Assembly: GCA_900078375.1 (NCBI GenBank)
Contig: FLQS01000024.1
Coordinates: forward strand, 22,400-86,399
Length of the DNA stretch: 64,000 bases
Origin: an uncultured Mycobacterium sp.
GTDB taxonomy: Bacteria > Actinomycetota > Actinomycetes > Mycobacteriales > Mycobacteriaceae
Direction of reading: 5' to 3'
Shown here: piece after piece, positions 24,725 to 33,549 of the stretch
Position numbering within the stretch: position 1 is the first letter of the stretch
Layout: each line of letters opens with the position of its first letter
Translations under genes and position numbers: made by a program
The notes under the pieces: generated by a model
The model's input: only the letters and a program-made list of their open reading frames with translations
What the model was told of the DNA's origin: nothing
Databases searched by the model: none

Positions 24725-27451
24725 ATGGTTGACGTGCTGAGGGGCCGAGATGGCGAATTGGCCGCCGTGGCGAGATTGCTCCGGCGGGCCGGCGGTGGGG
24801 GCCAGGGCGCGGTGATCTGCCTGCGCGGTGAAGCGGGCATCGGCAAAACGGCCCTGGTGCAAGCCATCGCCGTGCAGGCGGCCGACACCGGTTTTGCCGT
24901 CGGAGTCGGCAAGGCCGAGGAACTCCATCAGATCGCGGCGGGTGCGCCGCTGCTGGTCGCGCTGCGTTCGGGATCGAACCCACTGCTGGACGCCGATAGC
25001 TTCGCCGTGCTCGCGCCACTGCATCACCAGCCGTTGTGGCTCGTCGACCGCATCGCCTCGCTGCTCGCTGATGTCGCGGCCCGAACCCCCGTACTGATCG
25101 TGATCGACGACGCCCAGTGGGCGGATCCGGTCACCCGCTTCGCCCTCGACACACTGCCGAGCAGGCTAGCCGGATCCCCGGTGGTGTGGCTTGTCGTGAG
25201 CCGTGACGTTGCCGACACCAGGTCCGACACGAGGGCCGACGGCGCCGACGGCGTGGAACGGCATCGACTGGTGCTGGGCCCGCTGAGCGATGTCGCCCTC
25301 GACGTGCTCGCGTGCGACTACCTCGGTGGCCCGGCCGAAGGTGTGACCCGCAGGCGCTTGCACGCCGTGGGCGGTAACCCGTTTCTGGCGGTACAGCTGT
25401 TGGCGGGAGTGGCCGCGGCGCGCAGTGCCGGGTTGGCGGCCGACGACATTCCAGCCTCCTTCGCCGCCGCGATCGACGCTCGCCTGCGATCGCTCGGTGC
25501 GCGCACTGGTGAGTTGGTGGAGCTCGCCGCGGTCTGGGGCCGGCCGCTCGACCTCTCCGACGCGGCCGAATTGCTCGGCGAACCCGCCGTCATGATGATC
25601 GCTGCCTTGCGCAGGGAGGCGCACGCACGCGGATTGCTGGCCGACGATCGCGACCACATCGTCTTCGCGCACGACCTGATTCGCGAAGCGGCCTACCAGA
25701 ATGTGCCCGCCGCGGCGCGGCGCGAGCTTCATCTGCGATGCGCGAAGTATCTGGTGGCATCGGGCAAGGGCGTTGTCGCCGCCGCACCGCACGCCCGGGC
25801 CGGGGCCAGGTTCGGCGACCTCGAGGTGGTCGAGATCCTCCGCGGTGCCGCCGCCCAGACTTCGCTCACCATGCCCGCGGTGGCCGCACCGCTGATCGTC
25901 GAGGCCTTCGGCTTGCTAGGCCCCGACGACAGCCAGCGGATGGAGATCGGTGAGCAGTGCGCCGAGATCCTGATCCGTGCCCAGCGTGGCAATGATGCCG
26001 TCGCCGTCATCGACACCCTGCTCGCCGCGACGTCGGACATCGATGCCCGGGCCCACCTGCAATCGCTTGCCGCCCAAGCGCTTTGGTTGACAGGTCAGCT
26101 CGGCGAGATCGACCGGCGCCTCGTCAACGCGCGGACCCGGCCCGCGTTGTCTCCGCGTCTTCAGGCGCGCCTGGCGGCGGTCGAGGCCCTGGTGCTCACC
26201 AAGGCAGGCACCGCCCAGGAGGCCAACGCGGTCGCCGAGGCGGCGCTGTCGCGGGGACGTGCGCTCGGTGACGAACGCACGCAACTGCTGGCCTTACAGG
26301 CGCTGGCCGAGGCGGGCACCGCCGAAGGCAGGCACGCTTCGGCACGCGGGCACTACCGGGCGCTCCGTGCGCTGGGCGGCACCACGTATCTGGCCGGGGA
26401 GATCTTGGCGCTGCAACAGCTGGACCGCTTCGCGGAAGCCGAAGAGCTGCTGGCGCGGGCCGATCACGGCGAGAAGGGGAGGCCGGGCGAACACGGCCTG
26501 CCGTCGCTGGTGTTCGCCCAACTGCTGCAGGACTTCAAGCTTGGGCGTTTGGCGGAAGCCGAGGCCGGTGCCCTGACGGTGATCCGCCTGTGCGACGAGA
26601 TCGGCACCTACGTCCACAAGTTCGAGGCGTGGCTGATCGCGGGCGTCGTCGCGGTGATCCGCGGCGATCTGGCACTGGCGCGGGAACGTCTGAAGTCGGC
26701 CGAGGAGACCGGCCTCGCCGACGACGCGGTGCGCCAGCCGCCGATGTTGTTGATCAAGGGCCGAATCGCCGGTGCGGAAGGCCGGTTCGAGGACAGCGTG
26801 CGAATCTTCAAGCCGCTGATGGCCTCACTGGCGCAATCCCGATCGTGGTGGCCGAGGAACCCCGAGCTGCTACGCGTGCAGGCCGGTATCGCCGTCGCCG
26901 CCGGTGACGACGAATTCGCCCGCGAGACAGTCGAACGCGCCAAGCTCGCGGCCGAGCGCAACTCCGGCGTCGCCAGTTTCGAGGGGGTGGCGCTGCAGGT
27001 CGAAGGCTTCGTCTCGCGCGACCCGGCCACCCTGCGCAGTGCGGTCAAGATTCTGCGCGAGTCACCGCGGCCCCTGCTGTTGGCCGGAGCACTGGCCGAC
27101 TACGGTGCCGTGCTGGTGGATAAGGGTGACCGGCACACCGCAGTGGCGGTGCTGTCGGAGGCACACGATGTGTTCGCCGGGCTCGGTGCGAACCACTACC
27201 TGCGCCGGGTGGAACGGGATCTGAACCGGGCGGGCGCACCCGCCGACCAGCGCGAGGCCCTGACCAAGGCGGAAGAGCGGGTGGCGCAGCTGGTAAGCGA
27301 GGGCCACACCAACCAATCCGTCGCGTCCGCACTCGGCGTATCGGTCCATACCGTCAACACCCATCTACGTGCGGTTTTCCGCAAAATGGGGGTTCGGTCG
27401 CGGGTTCAGCTCGCCAACGCGATGAGTGCCAAGACCGCCCGAGGCCACTGA
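24725..27451 (+). CDS. Large ATP-binding LuxR-family regulator (LAL type)
   Basis: About 908 residues. The N-terminus has an AAA/STAND ATPase with Walker A GEAGIGKTAL and Walker B LIVIDDAQW; the middle is helical TPR-like repeats; the C-terminus is a LuxR/GerE helix-turn-helix (SEGHTNQSVASALGVSVHTV). This is the MalT-like layout of ATP-dependent activators. The neighbouring genes do not identify its target. An in-frame start at 24653 is possible but lies over the divergent DUF2237 promoter. Confidence 0.85.
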   Translation: MVDVLRGRDGELAAVARLLRRAGGGGQGAVICLRGEAGIGKTALVQAIAVQAADTGFAVGVGKAEELHQIAAGAPLLVALRSGSNPLLDADSFAVLAPLHHQPLWLVDRIASLLADVAARTPVLIVIDDAQWADPVTRFALDTLPSRLAGSPVVWLVVSRDVADTRSDTRADGADGVERHRLVLGPLSDVALDVLACDYLGGPAEGVTRRRLHAVGGNPFLAVQLLAGVAAARSAGLAADDIPASFAAAIDARLRSLGARTGELVELAAVWGRPLDLSDAAELLGEPAVMMIAALRREAHARGLLADDRDHIVFAHDLIREAAYQNVPAAARRELHLRCAKYLVASGKGVVAAAPHARAGARFGDLEVVEILRGAAAQTSLTMPAVAAPLIVEAFGLLGPDDSQRMEIGEQCAEILIRAQRGNDAVAVIDTLLAATSDIDARAHLQSLAAQALWLTGQLGEIDRRLVNARTRPALSPRLQARLAAVEALVLTKAGTAQEANAVAEAALSRGRALGDERTQLLALQALAEAGTAEGRHASARGHYRALRALGGTTYLAGEILALQQLDRFAEAEELLARADHGEKGRPGEHGLPSLVFAQLLQDFKLGRLAEAEAGALTVIRLCDEIGTYVHKFEAWLIAGVVAVIRGDLALARERLKSAEETGLADDAVRQPPMLLIKGRIAGAEGRFEDSVRIFKPLMASLAQSRSWWPRNPELLRVQAGIAVAAGDDEFARETVERAKLAAERNSGVASFEGVALQVEGFVSRDPATLRSAVKILRESPRPLLLAGALADYGAVLVDKGDRHTAVAVLSEAHDVFAGLGANHYLRRVERDLNRAGAPADQREALTKAEERVAQLVSEGHTNQSVASALGVSVHTVNTHLRAVFRKMGVRSRVQLANAMSAKTARGH

Positions 27452-27576
27452 TTCCGTAGCCGCAGCCGGGCTGGGCAACGCTGACGATCTCATCAATTTG
27501 TGCGATGGTCACGAAAACTTACTCGGCAGTAGGTTCTGCGATTGTCAGTACAAACCTCAACATTTCGGGACCCCTC

Positions 27577-28677
27577 ATGCAACGTGCTGTTCGTTCCTCC
27601 GTCACGGCTGGCGTGGCGCTCCTCGGTGTCGGCGTCATCGCCGCCTCGCCGATTGCGCCTCCGGTGCCTGACATCCACCTGCCGGCGATCCACGTCGACG
27701 CGACCACGCTCGCTGCGGCGGTCAGCCCGATCGACACCTACAAGCAGGTCTTCGAGACCGCGGCGGCCAATTTCCAGGCCCTGGTCGATTCGGCCGACCC
27801 CGGCGTGGTGCTCAAGCAGATCGCTGCGAACCAGGTGGCCAGCCTGACCGGCCTTGGGACGGCTCTGGGCACCGCAGGCTCGGAGCTGTTCACGGCGCTG
27901 ACCACCACGAGCCCCGAGCTGGTGAAGACGGTGTTCACCTCGCTTGCGGCGGGCAACGTGGAGGCGGCCACCAACGCGCTGCTGCTGGCTCCGCTGGTCT
28001 TGGCGCAGCCGATCATCAACCTGCTGCCGGCGATCCAGCAGTTCGTCACCCAGCCCGTCCAGAACCTGATCAACGTCGCCCATATCTTCAACGACCCGGT
28101 GTACGACTCTATGGTCGCCGTCGGCCTGCTCGGCCCCGTGATCAATGCACTCGGCGCTACGGGTACCGCGATGCAGAACGTTATCGACGCGGCCCGTGCC
28201 GGCGACCCACAGCAGGTTGTCAACGCCCTCCTCACCGGCCCGGCAACGATCATCAACGGCGTGCTCAACGGTGGGTACGGTCCTGACCTCGGCGGGCTGA
28301 TTCCCGGTGGCCTGACCGTGATCGCGGGCGGACTGTTCACCAAGTCCGGGCTGGTCTTCGACCCCAACACCGGGGCCATCACCATCAACGTCGGCGGTCC
28401 GATCGACACCCTGCAGACGCTGGCCAAGCAGATCGCCAACGCGCTCAAGCCACCCGCGGCCGTCAGCGCGGCGGCGGTCCACACGAAGGCCCTCACACCC
28501 AAGGCCGACGAGGACACTGCGGCGACACCGAGCGCCACACCCAAGGCGGCGGCAAAGCCGGTGCGGCACGCGCCGGCGGCGACCTCGACTGCCAAGGGCG
28601 GCAACGACAAGGGGAACTCGGCCACCGGTCCGAAGCACCCGCACAAGGCCGAAGGCCGCGGCCACAGCGCCCGCTAG
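27577..28677 (+). CDS. Secreted GjpA-type outer membrane porin-like protein
   Basis: 366 residues from ATG 27577, where a signal peptide begins (MQRAVRSSVTAG, hydrophobic to about residue 30). The mature part is Ala/Leu/Val-rich and amphipathic with repeated Asn-Pro-Gly turns, like mycobacterial proteins annotated as outer membrane porin GjpA. The last 70 residues are Lys/Pro/Ala-rich and probably lie at the wall or periplasm. An earlier in-frame ATG at 27505 would bury the signal. Porin activity is only by resemblance. A strong terminator follows. Confidence 0.65.
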   Translation: MQRAVRSSVTAGVALLGVGVIAASPIAPPVPDIHLPAIHVDATTLAAAVSPIDTYKQVFETAAANFQALVDSADPGVVLKQIAANQVASLTGLGTALGTAGSELFTALTTTSPELVKTVFTSLAAGNVEAATNALLLAPLVLAQPIINLLPAIQQFVTQPVQNLINVAHIFNDPVYDSMVAVGLLGPVINALGATGTAMQNVIDAARAGDPQQVVNALLTGPATIINGVLNGGYGPDLGGLIPGGLTVIAGGLFTKSGLVFDPNTGAITINVGGPIDTLQTLAKQIANALKPPAAVSAAAVHTKALTPKADEDTAATPSATPKAAAKPVRHAPAATSTAKGGNDKGNSATGPKHPHKAEGRGHSAR

Positions 28678-28685
28678 TCGGCAGC

Positions 28686-28716
28686 GGGTCCCTCCTCACT
28701 CGGTGGGGAGGGACCC
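28686..28716. terminator. Bidirectional terminator
   Basis: A perfect 10-bp stem, GGGTCCCTCC with GGAGGGACCC, with an 11-nt loop lies between the convergent GjpA-like and TVP38-type genes; its right arm is inside the TVP38 gene's 3' end. TCTTCTTGG follows on the plus strand. Confidence 0.8.
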
Positions 28717-29409
28717 GTCTTCTTGGCGGTCACGCCGACGCCATCCGCGATACCCGCGGTGGGCCGCGAACGCCCCGATGACGGCGGTGACGCACCAGAT
28801 ACCGACCGCGACGTAGGCCAGCGGCGAGGACAGATCCGAGATCGACGCCCCAAGCGCGGTGTACACGAACGCACGGGGGGCGGATCCGATGAAAGCCCCG
28901 ATCGCCATCTGCCACAACGGCATTCCGAAGGCGCCGAACGCGTAGGACGCCATGGCGTCGGAGATACCCGGCACGAACCGCTGACCCACGACCGCCCACA
29001 ATCCGCGGCGCTGGATCTGGGCCTCGATGCGCGCCGACCAGTCCGGCCCCAGTAGAACCCGGGCGCTGTCCCGGCCGGCTCGCCGGCCGAGCAGGGCGGC
29101 GATCACCGCCGTCGTGACCGTCGAGCCCAGGGTCACGAACGTGCCGAGCAGCGGTCCGAACAACACGCCACTGCCGGCGGCCAGCAGCGGGCCCGGCACG
29201 AAAACCGCGGCCAGTACCGCCGAAACCGCCAGATAGACCAGGGGAGCCAGCGGTCCGGTTGCGGCCACCGCATCACGAACCTGCCCCACGTCGATCACCC
29301 GGGACACCGCCACCAGATAGAACAGCCCCAGCAGGAAACCGACGAACAGCCCGAGCCGCAGGATATGAGGCCACCGGCGGGCTACCGGCGGGTCGGTGTT
29401 GTCGGCCAT
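28696..29409 (-). CDS. TVP38/TMEM64 (DedA-superfamily) membrane protein
   Basis: 237 residues with about five to six TM segments and the SNARE-associated core: FVPGPLLAAGSGVLFGPLLG followed by RFVPGISDAMASYAFG. Proteins of this family act in lipid movement across the membrane; no specific role is visible here. It follows the thioesterase gene without a gap, so HxlR-thioesterase-TVP38 is probably one operon. The C-terminus is highly charged and lies over the terminator stem. Confidence 0.85.
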   Translation of the reverse strand: MADNTDPPVARRWPHILRLGLFVGFLLGLFYLVAVSRVIDVGQVRDAVAATGPLAPLVYLAVSAVLAAVFVPGPLLAAGSGVLFGPLLGTFVTLGSTVTTAVIAALLGRRAGRDSARVLLGPDWSARIEAQIQRRGLWAVVGQRFVPGISDAMASYAFGAFGMPLWQMAIGAFIGSAPRAFVYTALGASISDLSSPLAYVAVGIWCVTAVIGAFAAHRGYRGWRRRDRQEDGSLPTE

Positions 29410-30219
29410 TCAGTCTTTGTAGTAGACGATCTGGTGACTGGTGGCCAGCAGGGCCGCGTCGCGGCCCCAGATCTGTGCGGTCTGGTCGAAATAACCGCGC
29501 GCGAAGCGCTGGGCGTGCGCACTGGCCAGGACGTAGTCGGTGCCCTGGCGGGCCAGCTCAGCACCGTCGGCATGGAAGTAGGTCGTCAGTGAGATCGTGC
29601 CGGCCGGCAGCATGCGCCCGCGGCGCAGAAACACCCTCGGGTAAAACACATCGCTGAGCGCGCTGAGTGCGGCGAAGTCGAGCACGCGAGCCGGACGTTG
29701 GCGCACCCACAACGTCGTCGTGGACGATGCGCTTTCGGCCGGCTCGGTGGGCACCGCGCCGTCCGCGTAGTGCATGTCGTAATTGCGCATCCACGGAACC
29801 GGACCGGGAAGCGTTGTATGCGTAGTACTTTCGGGATCCGGCACCGTCGGCATCGTGGCTTCGGTATCGGACCAGGCGTCGCGGCGGACGCCGAAGACAG
29901 CGGTCGCGGTGGTGGTCAGCCCGTGTTCGGAAGCCACCTCGGCGGTCCAGTGCTGGTTGGTCCGGTTGGTGCGGGCGGCGCGCACGGTGATATCGAAACT
30001 GCCATCGGTGACCGGAGCCAGATAGTTGACGGTCAACGCGACGGGTTCACCGATTCGGTCCGGGTGGCGCTCGATCGCGCGGATGATCGCCGCCGCCGTC
30101 ACGCCACCGAACGGCCCGACCATATTCGCGTACTCCGGGGTGGTGTGGCCGACGTACTGTCCGATCCCGTTGTTCGCCAGGTCGATTGCAGAGTCGAACG
30201 AATGAAGGATGGTGGTCAT
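29410..30219 (-). CDS. Double-hotdog acyl-CoA thioesterase-family protein
   Basis: 269 residues arranged as two hotdog domains: an N-terminal half with NMVGPFGGVTAAAIIRAI and a C-terminal half with LPAGTISLTTYFHAD, matching the TesB/acyl-CoA thioesterase II-like family of actinobacteria. It would hydrolyse acyl-CoA thioesters; chain length is not readable. ATG 30219 overlaps the HxlR stop (ATGA), so it is probably regulated by that protein. Confidence 0.8.
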   Translation of the reverse strand: MTTILHSFDSAIDLANNGIGQYVGHTTPEYANMVGPFGGVTAAAIIRAIERHPDRIGEPVALTVNYLAPVTDGSFDITVRAARTNRTNQHWTAEVASEHGLTTTATAVFGVRRDAWSDTEATMPTVPDPESTTHTTLPGPVPWMRNYDMHYADGAVPTEPAESASSTTTLWVRQRPARVLDFAALSALSDVFYPRVFLRRGRMLPAGTISLTTYFHADGAELARQGTDYVLASAHAQRFARGYFDQTAQIWGRDAALLATSHQIVYYKD

Positions 30220-30707
30220 CGGATCGTCTTTCCGGTGGTGGCGGATCGTGCGCCGGGGCCGGGCCGCGGCTCGGTGTCAAAGGCGGTCAGGGGAGTCTGG
30301 TCACCGGTGCATCGCAGTGTCAGTTCGACGGCATGTCCGCAGCCCCGGTGGACGACCTCGACCGGGGGGCCGGCCGGGTCGGCCTCCCACTTGTCGCCCC
30401 ACCGCATCAGTGCGATGACTGCGGGCAACAGATCGCGGCCCTTCTCGGTCAGCCGGTATTCGTGGCGTTCCCGTTGGCCCGGGTCCTGATACGGCACCCG
30501 CCGCAGCACGCCGGCGGCGACCAGCGTGCTCAGCCGGTCGGTCAAGACCTGGCGGGGACAGCCGATGCGGGCTTGGAATCGCTCGAAGCGCCGCGCGCCG
30601 TAGAACGCCTCACGCAGCACCAGAAGCGTCCACTTTTCGCCGACGACGTCCAGTGCCCGCTTGACCGAACAGTTTTCGGCGCTGATCTGGTCGCGGACGG
30701 CGGACAT
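30216..30707 (-). CDS. HxlR-family winged-helix regulator
   Basis: 163 residues with the HxlR domain: Cys-containing start (ENCSVKRALDVVGEKW), recognition segment GCPRQVLTDRLSTLV and wing near RHEYRLTEKG. A C-terminal extension contains a further Cys pair region (HRGCGH, LRC). It is the first gene of an operon with the thioesterase and membrane protein. An inverted repeat just upstream is a likely self-operator. Confidence 0.87.
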   Translation of the reverse strand: MSAVRDQISAENCSVKRALDVVGEKWTLLVLREAFYGARRFERFQARIGCPRQVLTDRLSTLVAAGVLRRVPYQDPGQRERHEYRLTEKGRDLLPAVIALMRWGDKWEADPAGPPVEVVHRGCGHAVELTLRCTGDQTPLTAFDTEPRPGPGARSATTGKTIR

Positions 30708-30723
30708 GATGGCCAGCCTAGCA

Positions 30724-30742
30724 GAGTCTAAATTCTGGACTC
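30724..30742. promoter_or_regulatory. Inverted repeat, candidate HxlR operator
   Basis: GAGTC at 30724-30728 and GACTC at 30738-30742 are separated by 9 nt. The site lies 16 bp upstream of the hxlR start, where autoregulatory sites of this family are usually found. Confidence 0.5.
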
Positions 30743-30781
30743 AGATGGCGGCGAACGTCACCCGGGGCGTTCGGGGTAGGT

Positions 30782-32407
30782 CTAGACCAGCGTGGACTTC
30801 AGCGAAGACAGGTCGGTCTTCATCAGGACGACGTTGTAGTTGCCCCACAGCGACATGTTCCAGTACAGGGTGCTGTCGTCGGGATTGCCGTTGTTGTCGA
30901 CCAGCTTTCCGGTGCCGGACCACGGGTGGATCATCGGCGCGTACAGCCCCGGGTACGTGGCCGAGGTCGCCACCGTGATCGGCGCCGACCACTGGCCGTT
31001 GGGCTCATCGGCATAGCGGAGCTTGACGTTGTTATTGCCGTCGGCGTACATCATCACGTACTTGCCGAGATAGTCGTTGTACTGCACCGACATTTCGCTG
31101 ACGTTGCCACCCGTCTTGGCGCCGAACAGGCCGCCGAGTATCCCGCCCAGCACCTTCGGGTTGTTGGCCCAGTCGACGATGGGTCCGAAAAGGCCTGCGG
31201 AGCGGGTGGAATCGCCGATGATCGGGGTGGCCGCGACGGGTTTGCCAGTCACCCAGTCGTTTCCGTTCCAGTACTGGTACTTGGCGAGATTGTCGACGTC
31301 GTCGACGGCCACCCTGGACAGGTAGGCCGAGCCGGCACGTCCCGACGGTGTGCCGAATGCGTACAGGTACTGGGTGTCGCCTTCGGCGACCTGGTCGGCG
31401 GGCTCCAGGACGTAGGCCGCCTGCTGGAAGTTCTGGTTGCCGGGGACGTACGGCCTCGACGAGCCGAACCAACTCGCCGAGCGGATCGTCGAGGGCAACA
31501 GCACCCACTTGTCGGTGGCCTCGTTGTACATCGAGATCGCCGAGTAGTTGGTGGTCCATCGTCCGGGGGTGTCCCAGGACTTGACCGACATGTAGTTGAC
31601 GTACTGCTGGTTGGCCACCGAGATGGCCGAGGTCGGGATGATTGTCACCTCGGAGTTGAAGAACGGGAACAGCGCACCGGAAGAGCTCGGGATGAATTGG
31701 TACGCGTACCCGGTCTGCAACAGGGTCAGGCCGTTGGTGAGGTTCTTGTCCTGGCTGAGAAGTAGGACGTTGGAGCGCCAGTCGCCGGTCATGTTCGGCC
31801 CGCTGAAGGTGTCACCGAACGCCAGCTGAATGTTGCCGGTCAGCGGGTTCTCCCACATGATCCCGAGGTCGGTGCCCCAGATCCCGAAGCCTTTGGTGTT
31901 GTTGGTCTGCGGCCAGCCGATGCCGGGATAGGCGGTGTTGGTCTGGCCCGTCACCCAGCCGACGGGCGATGAGGCGATGCTGCTCGGGGAGGTCACCACA
32001 GCGGCGGCCGAGATCGTGGCGGCCCCGGAAACCGACGCAGCCGCGGGTGCCGCGATCTGACGTCGCCCGGAGCTCGCCAATCCCGACGGTGCAGCCACGG
32101 CAGGGGAGGCGCTCGCGGTGACCACCCTCGCGGCGCTGGGCTTCGCCGCGGCGGCGGCCGCTGGGGTCTTGGCCGAGCGCGTGGTGAGCTTGTTCGTGGT
32201 GCGCGCCGAGGAGGCCGAGGGCTTAGTCGTTTTGGGCGAGGACCCGGTGCCCGATGAACCCTGTGCCGCGGAGCCCGAACCGCCGGAATCGGAGGAATCT
32301 GCCCACGCCGCACCGGCACCGGCGAGGATCGCCACGCCTACACCCAGACCCACCGCGAGGCCGCCGAGACGGCCTACATACGCCGAGGCATTATTCGTCG
32401 AACTCAT
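30782..32407 (-). CDS. Secreted DUF4185 protein, possible endo-D-arabinanase (GH183-like)
   Basis: 541 residues from ATG 32407 (GGGGAGA upstream). A signal peptide (residues 1-36, ending AWADS) is followed by a Ser/Thr/Ala-rich linker of about 100 residues, then the DUF4185 domain: TAYPGIGWPQTNN, GTDLGIMWENP, QLAFGDTFSG and SVQYNDYLGKYVMMY. DUF4185 proteins are five-bladed beta-propellers, and some mycobacterial members cleave D-arabinan (GH183). A wall-remodelling role is therefore likely but not certain. The gene stands alone. Confidence 0.75.
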   Translation of the reverse strand: MSSTNNASAYVGRLGGLAVGLGVGVAILAGAGAAWADSSDSGGSGSAAQGSSGTGSSPKTTKPSASSARTTNKLTTRSAKTPAAAAAAKPSAARVVTASASPAVAAPSGLASSGRRQIAAPAAASVSGAATISAAAVVTSPSSIASSPVGWVTGQTNTAYPGIGWPQTNNTKGFGIWGTDLGIMWENPLTGNIQLAFGDTFSGPNMTGDWRSNVLLLSQDKNLTNGLTLLQTGYAYQFIPSSSGALFPFFNSEVTIIPTSAISVANQQYVNYMSVKSWDTPGRWTTNYSAISMYNEATDKWVLLPSTIRSASWFGSSRPYVPGNQNFQQAAYVLEPADQVAEGDTQYLYAFGTPSGRAGSAYLSRVAVDDVDNLAKYQYWNGNDWVTGKPVAATPIIGDSTRSAGLFGPIVDWANNPKVLGGILGGLFGAKTGGNVSEMSVQYNDYLGKYVMMYADGNNNVKLRYADEPNGQWSAPITVATSATYPGLYAPMIHPWSGTGKLVDNNGNPDDSTLYWNMSLWGNYNVVLMKTDLSSLKSTLV

Positions 32408-32710
32408 CACTTCTCCCCTTGGTATTGAGCAGACGGTACCGCATCTGGCAAACCCCATGGGCCACTCTGGATACGAGTCGCGCAAACAAATTCCGCGGTC
32501 AAGCGGTTGCGAGAAGCCAGCGCGCCGACGCGATCACGGCTCGCGGGCCCAGGCGTCGGCGAATCGTGACGCGACCGTGATGCCGGCGCGAGGAAACTCC
32601 GTCAATTGCCATTTCTGTCAATTCCTGGCAGTATCCATTCCTGAACAGGCATTCAGGCCTATCTAAGGCCCCCGGCGAGGGCGAGTTCGCCACTTCTGAA
32701 CAGGAATCTC
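32408..32710. other. Intergenic region between DUF4185 gene and small lipoprotein
   Basis: About 300 bp with no gene. It holds a short inverted repeat GGCCT-ATCTA-AGGCC at 32656-32670 that contains a -10-like TATCTA, probably for the lipoprotein gene at 32711. Confidence 0.5.
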
Positions 32711-32992
32711 ATGAATACGCCCTCCATCAGCGCCCGTATTGCCGCAGTTGTCGGTGGCGCCGCCCTCATCGCCATGGCTTCGTTCGTCGCGTCGTGCAGT
32801 AAGGACGAGAACAAGACGCCGCCCCCCGCCACCACCACGACGACCGTCTCAACGACGCCGTCGAGCAGTCCGTCGGCGACACCCACCGAGAAGGTGCTCA
32901 GTCCCACCGATGGCAACAAGTTCAGCCCGAACGTGGTCGCACCTCCGGCGCCGACCATGCCGCCCGGCAACCACCATCACGGCCTCAACTGA
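32711..32992 (+). CDS. Small Pro/Thr/Ser-rich lipoprotein
   Basis: 93 residues. The signal peptide ends in FVASC, a plausible lipobox, leaving a lipid-anchored chain of about 64 residues made mostly of Thr, Ser and Pro and ending NHHHGLN. AGGA lies 6 nt before the ATG. Such chains extend through the wall. The closing triple His may bind metal, but that is a guess. It overlaps the convergent SRPBCC gene by 8 bp. Confidence 0.72.
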   Translation: MNTPSISARIAAVVGGAALIAMASFVASCSKDENKTPPPATTTTTVSTTPSSSPSATPTEKVLSPTDGNKFSPNVVAPPAPTMPPGNHHHGLN

Positions 32993-33458
32993 TTGTCGTG
33001 AGCTCCCGCGCGATCGCGGCGTGATAGCGGTCGATGTTGGCGGGGTTGACGATTCGGAAGAAGCCGTCGGGCATCGGTGCATCCTTCGGCGCTTCGATGG
33101 TCATCGTCCGCGTGAACAACGTGATGTCCTCACCGGGCGTCGTGAAGTGGTATTGGACGGTGATCCGCCCGTCCATTCCGCCGTTGCCCTCGCGATCGTG
33201 GCCCAGTCGACCCACCGAGTTGAACACCCATAGCTTGGGCCGCACGGCGATGGCCAGATGCCAGGTGAAGATGCGGTCCCCGTCGGGGCCGCCCTCTTCC
33301 CAGGTGTCGCCGACCGCGAGCGGCAGCGCGTCGAGCTTGCCGACGTAATTGCTTCCGGGATACGTCTTGGTCCAGTTGGCGGGATTGGTGACGAAGTCGT
33401 AGAGCGTCTCCGGTGACTGGCTGAACGCCGTCTCCGAGCTCGTGGTCACGATACCCAA
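32985..33458 (-). CDS. SRPBCC (START-like) family protein
   Basis: 157 residues from TTG 33458, chosen because AGAAAGG lies 8 nt upstream and the SRPBCC fold begins at once (TTSSETAFSQSPETLYDFVTN). Longer frames to 33506 or 33794 run into the promoter of the divergent gene. The pattern of N-terminal helix, seven strands and long C-terminal helix is typical of polyketide-cyclase/lipid-binding proteins. No catalytic residues can be assigned. Confidence 0.75.
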   Translation of the reverse strand: MGIVTTSSETAFSQSPETLYDFVTNPANWTKTYPGSNYVGKLDALPLAVGDTWEEGGPDGDRIFTWHLAIAVRPKLWVFNSVGRLGHDREGNGGMDGRITVQYHFTTPGEDITLFTRTMTIEAPKDAPMPDGFFRIVNPANIDRYHAAIARELTTIS

Positions 33459-33537
33459 TTGCGTTGCCTTTCTTGTCTGCTGTGTGGGCAGTTTACACTT
33501 TCGCATGAATTTGTAACTGCGCGGCATGTGCTGGCGG

Positions 33538-33543
33538 TATGGT
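33538..33543 (+). promoter_or_regulatory. -10 box for a leaderless phosphotransferase mRNA
   Basis: TATGGT lies at -12 to -7 of the GTG at 33550, the same layout as the leader peptide at 16377. Confidence 0.6.
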
Positions 33544-33549
33544 CCAACG

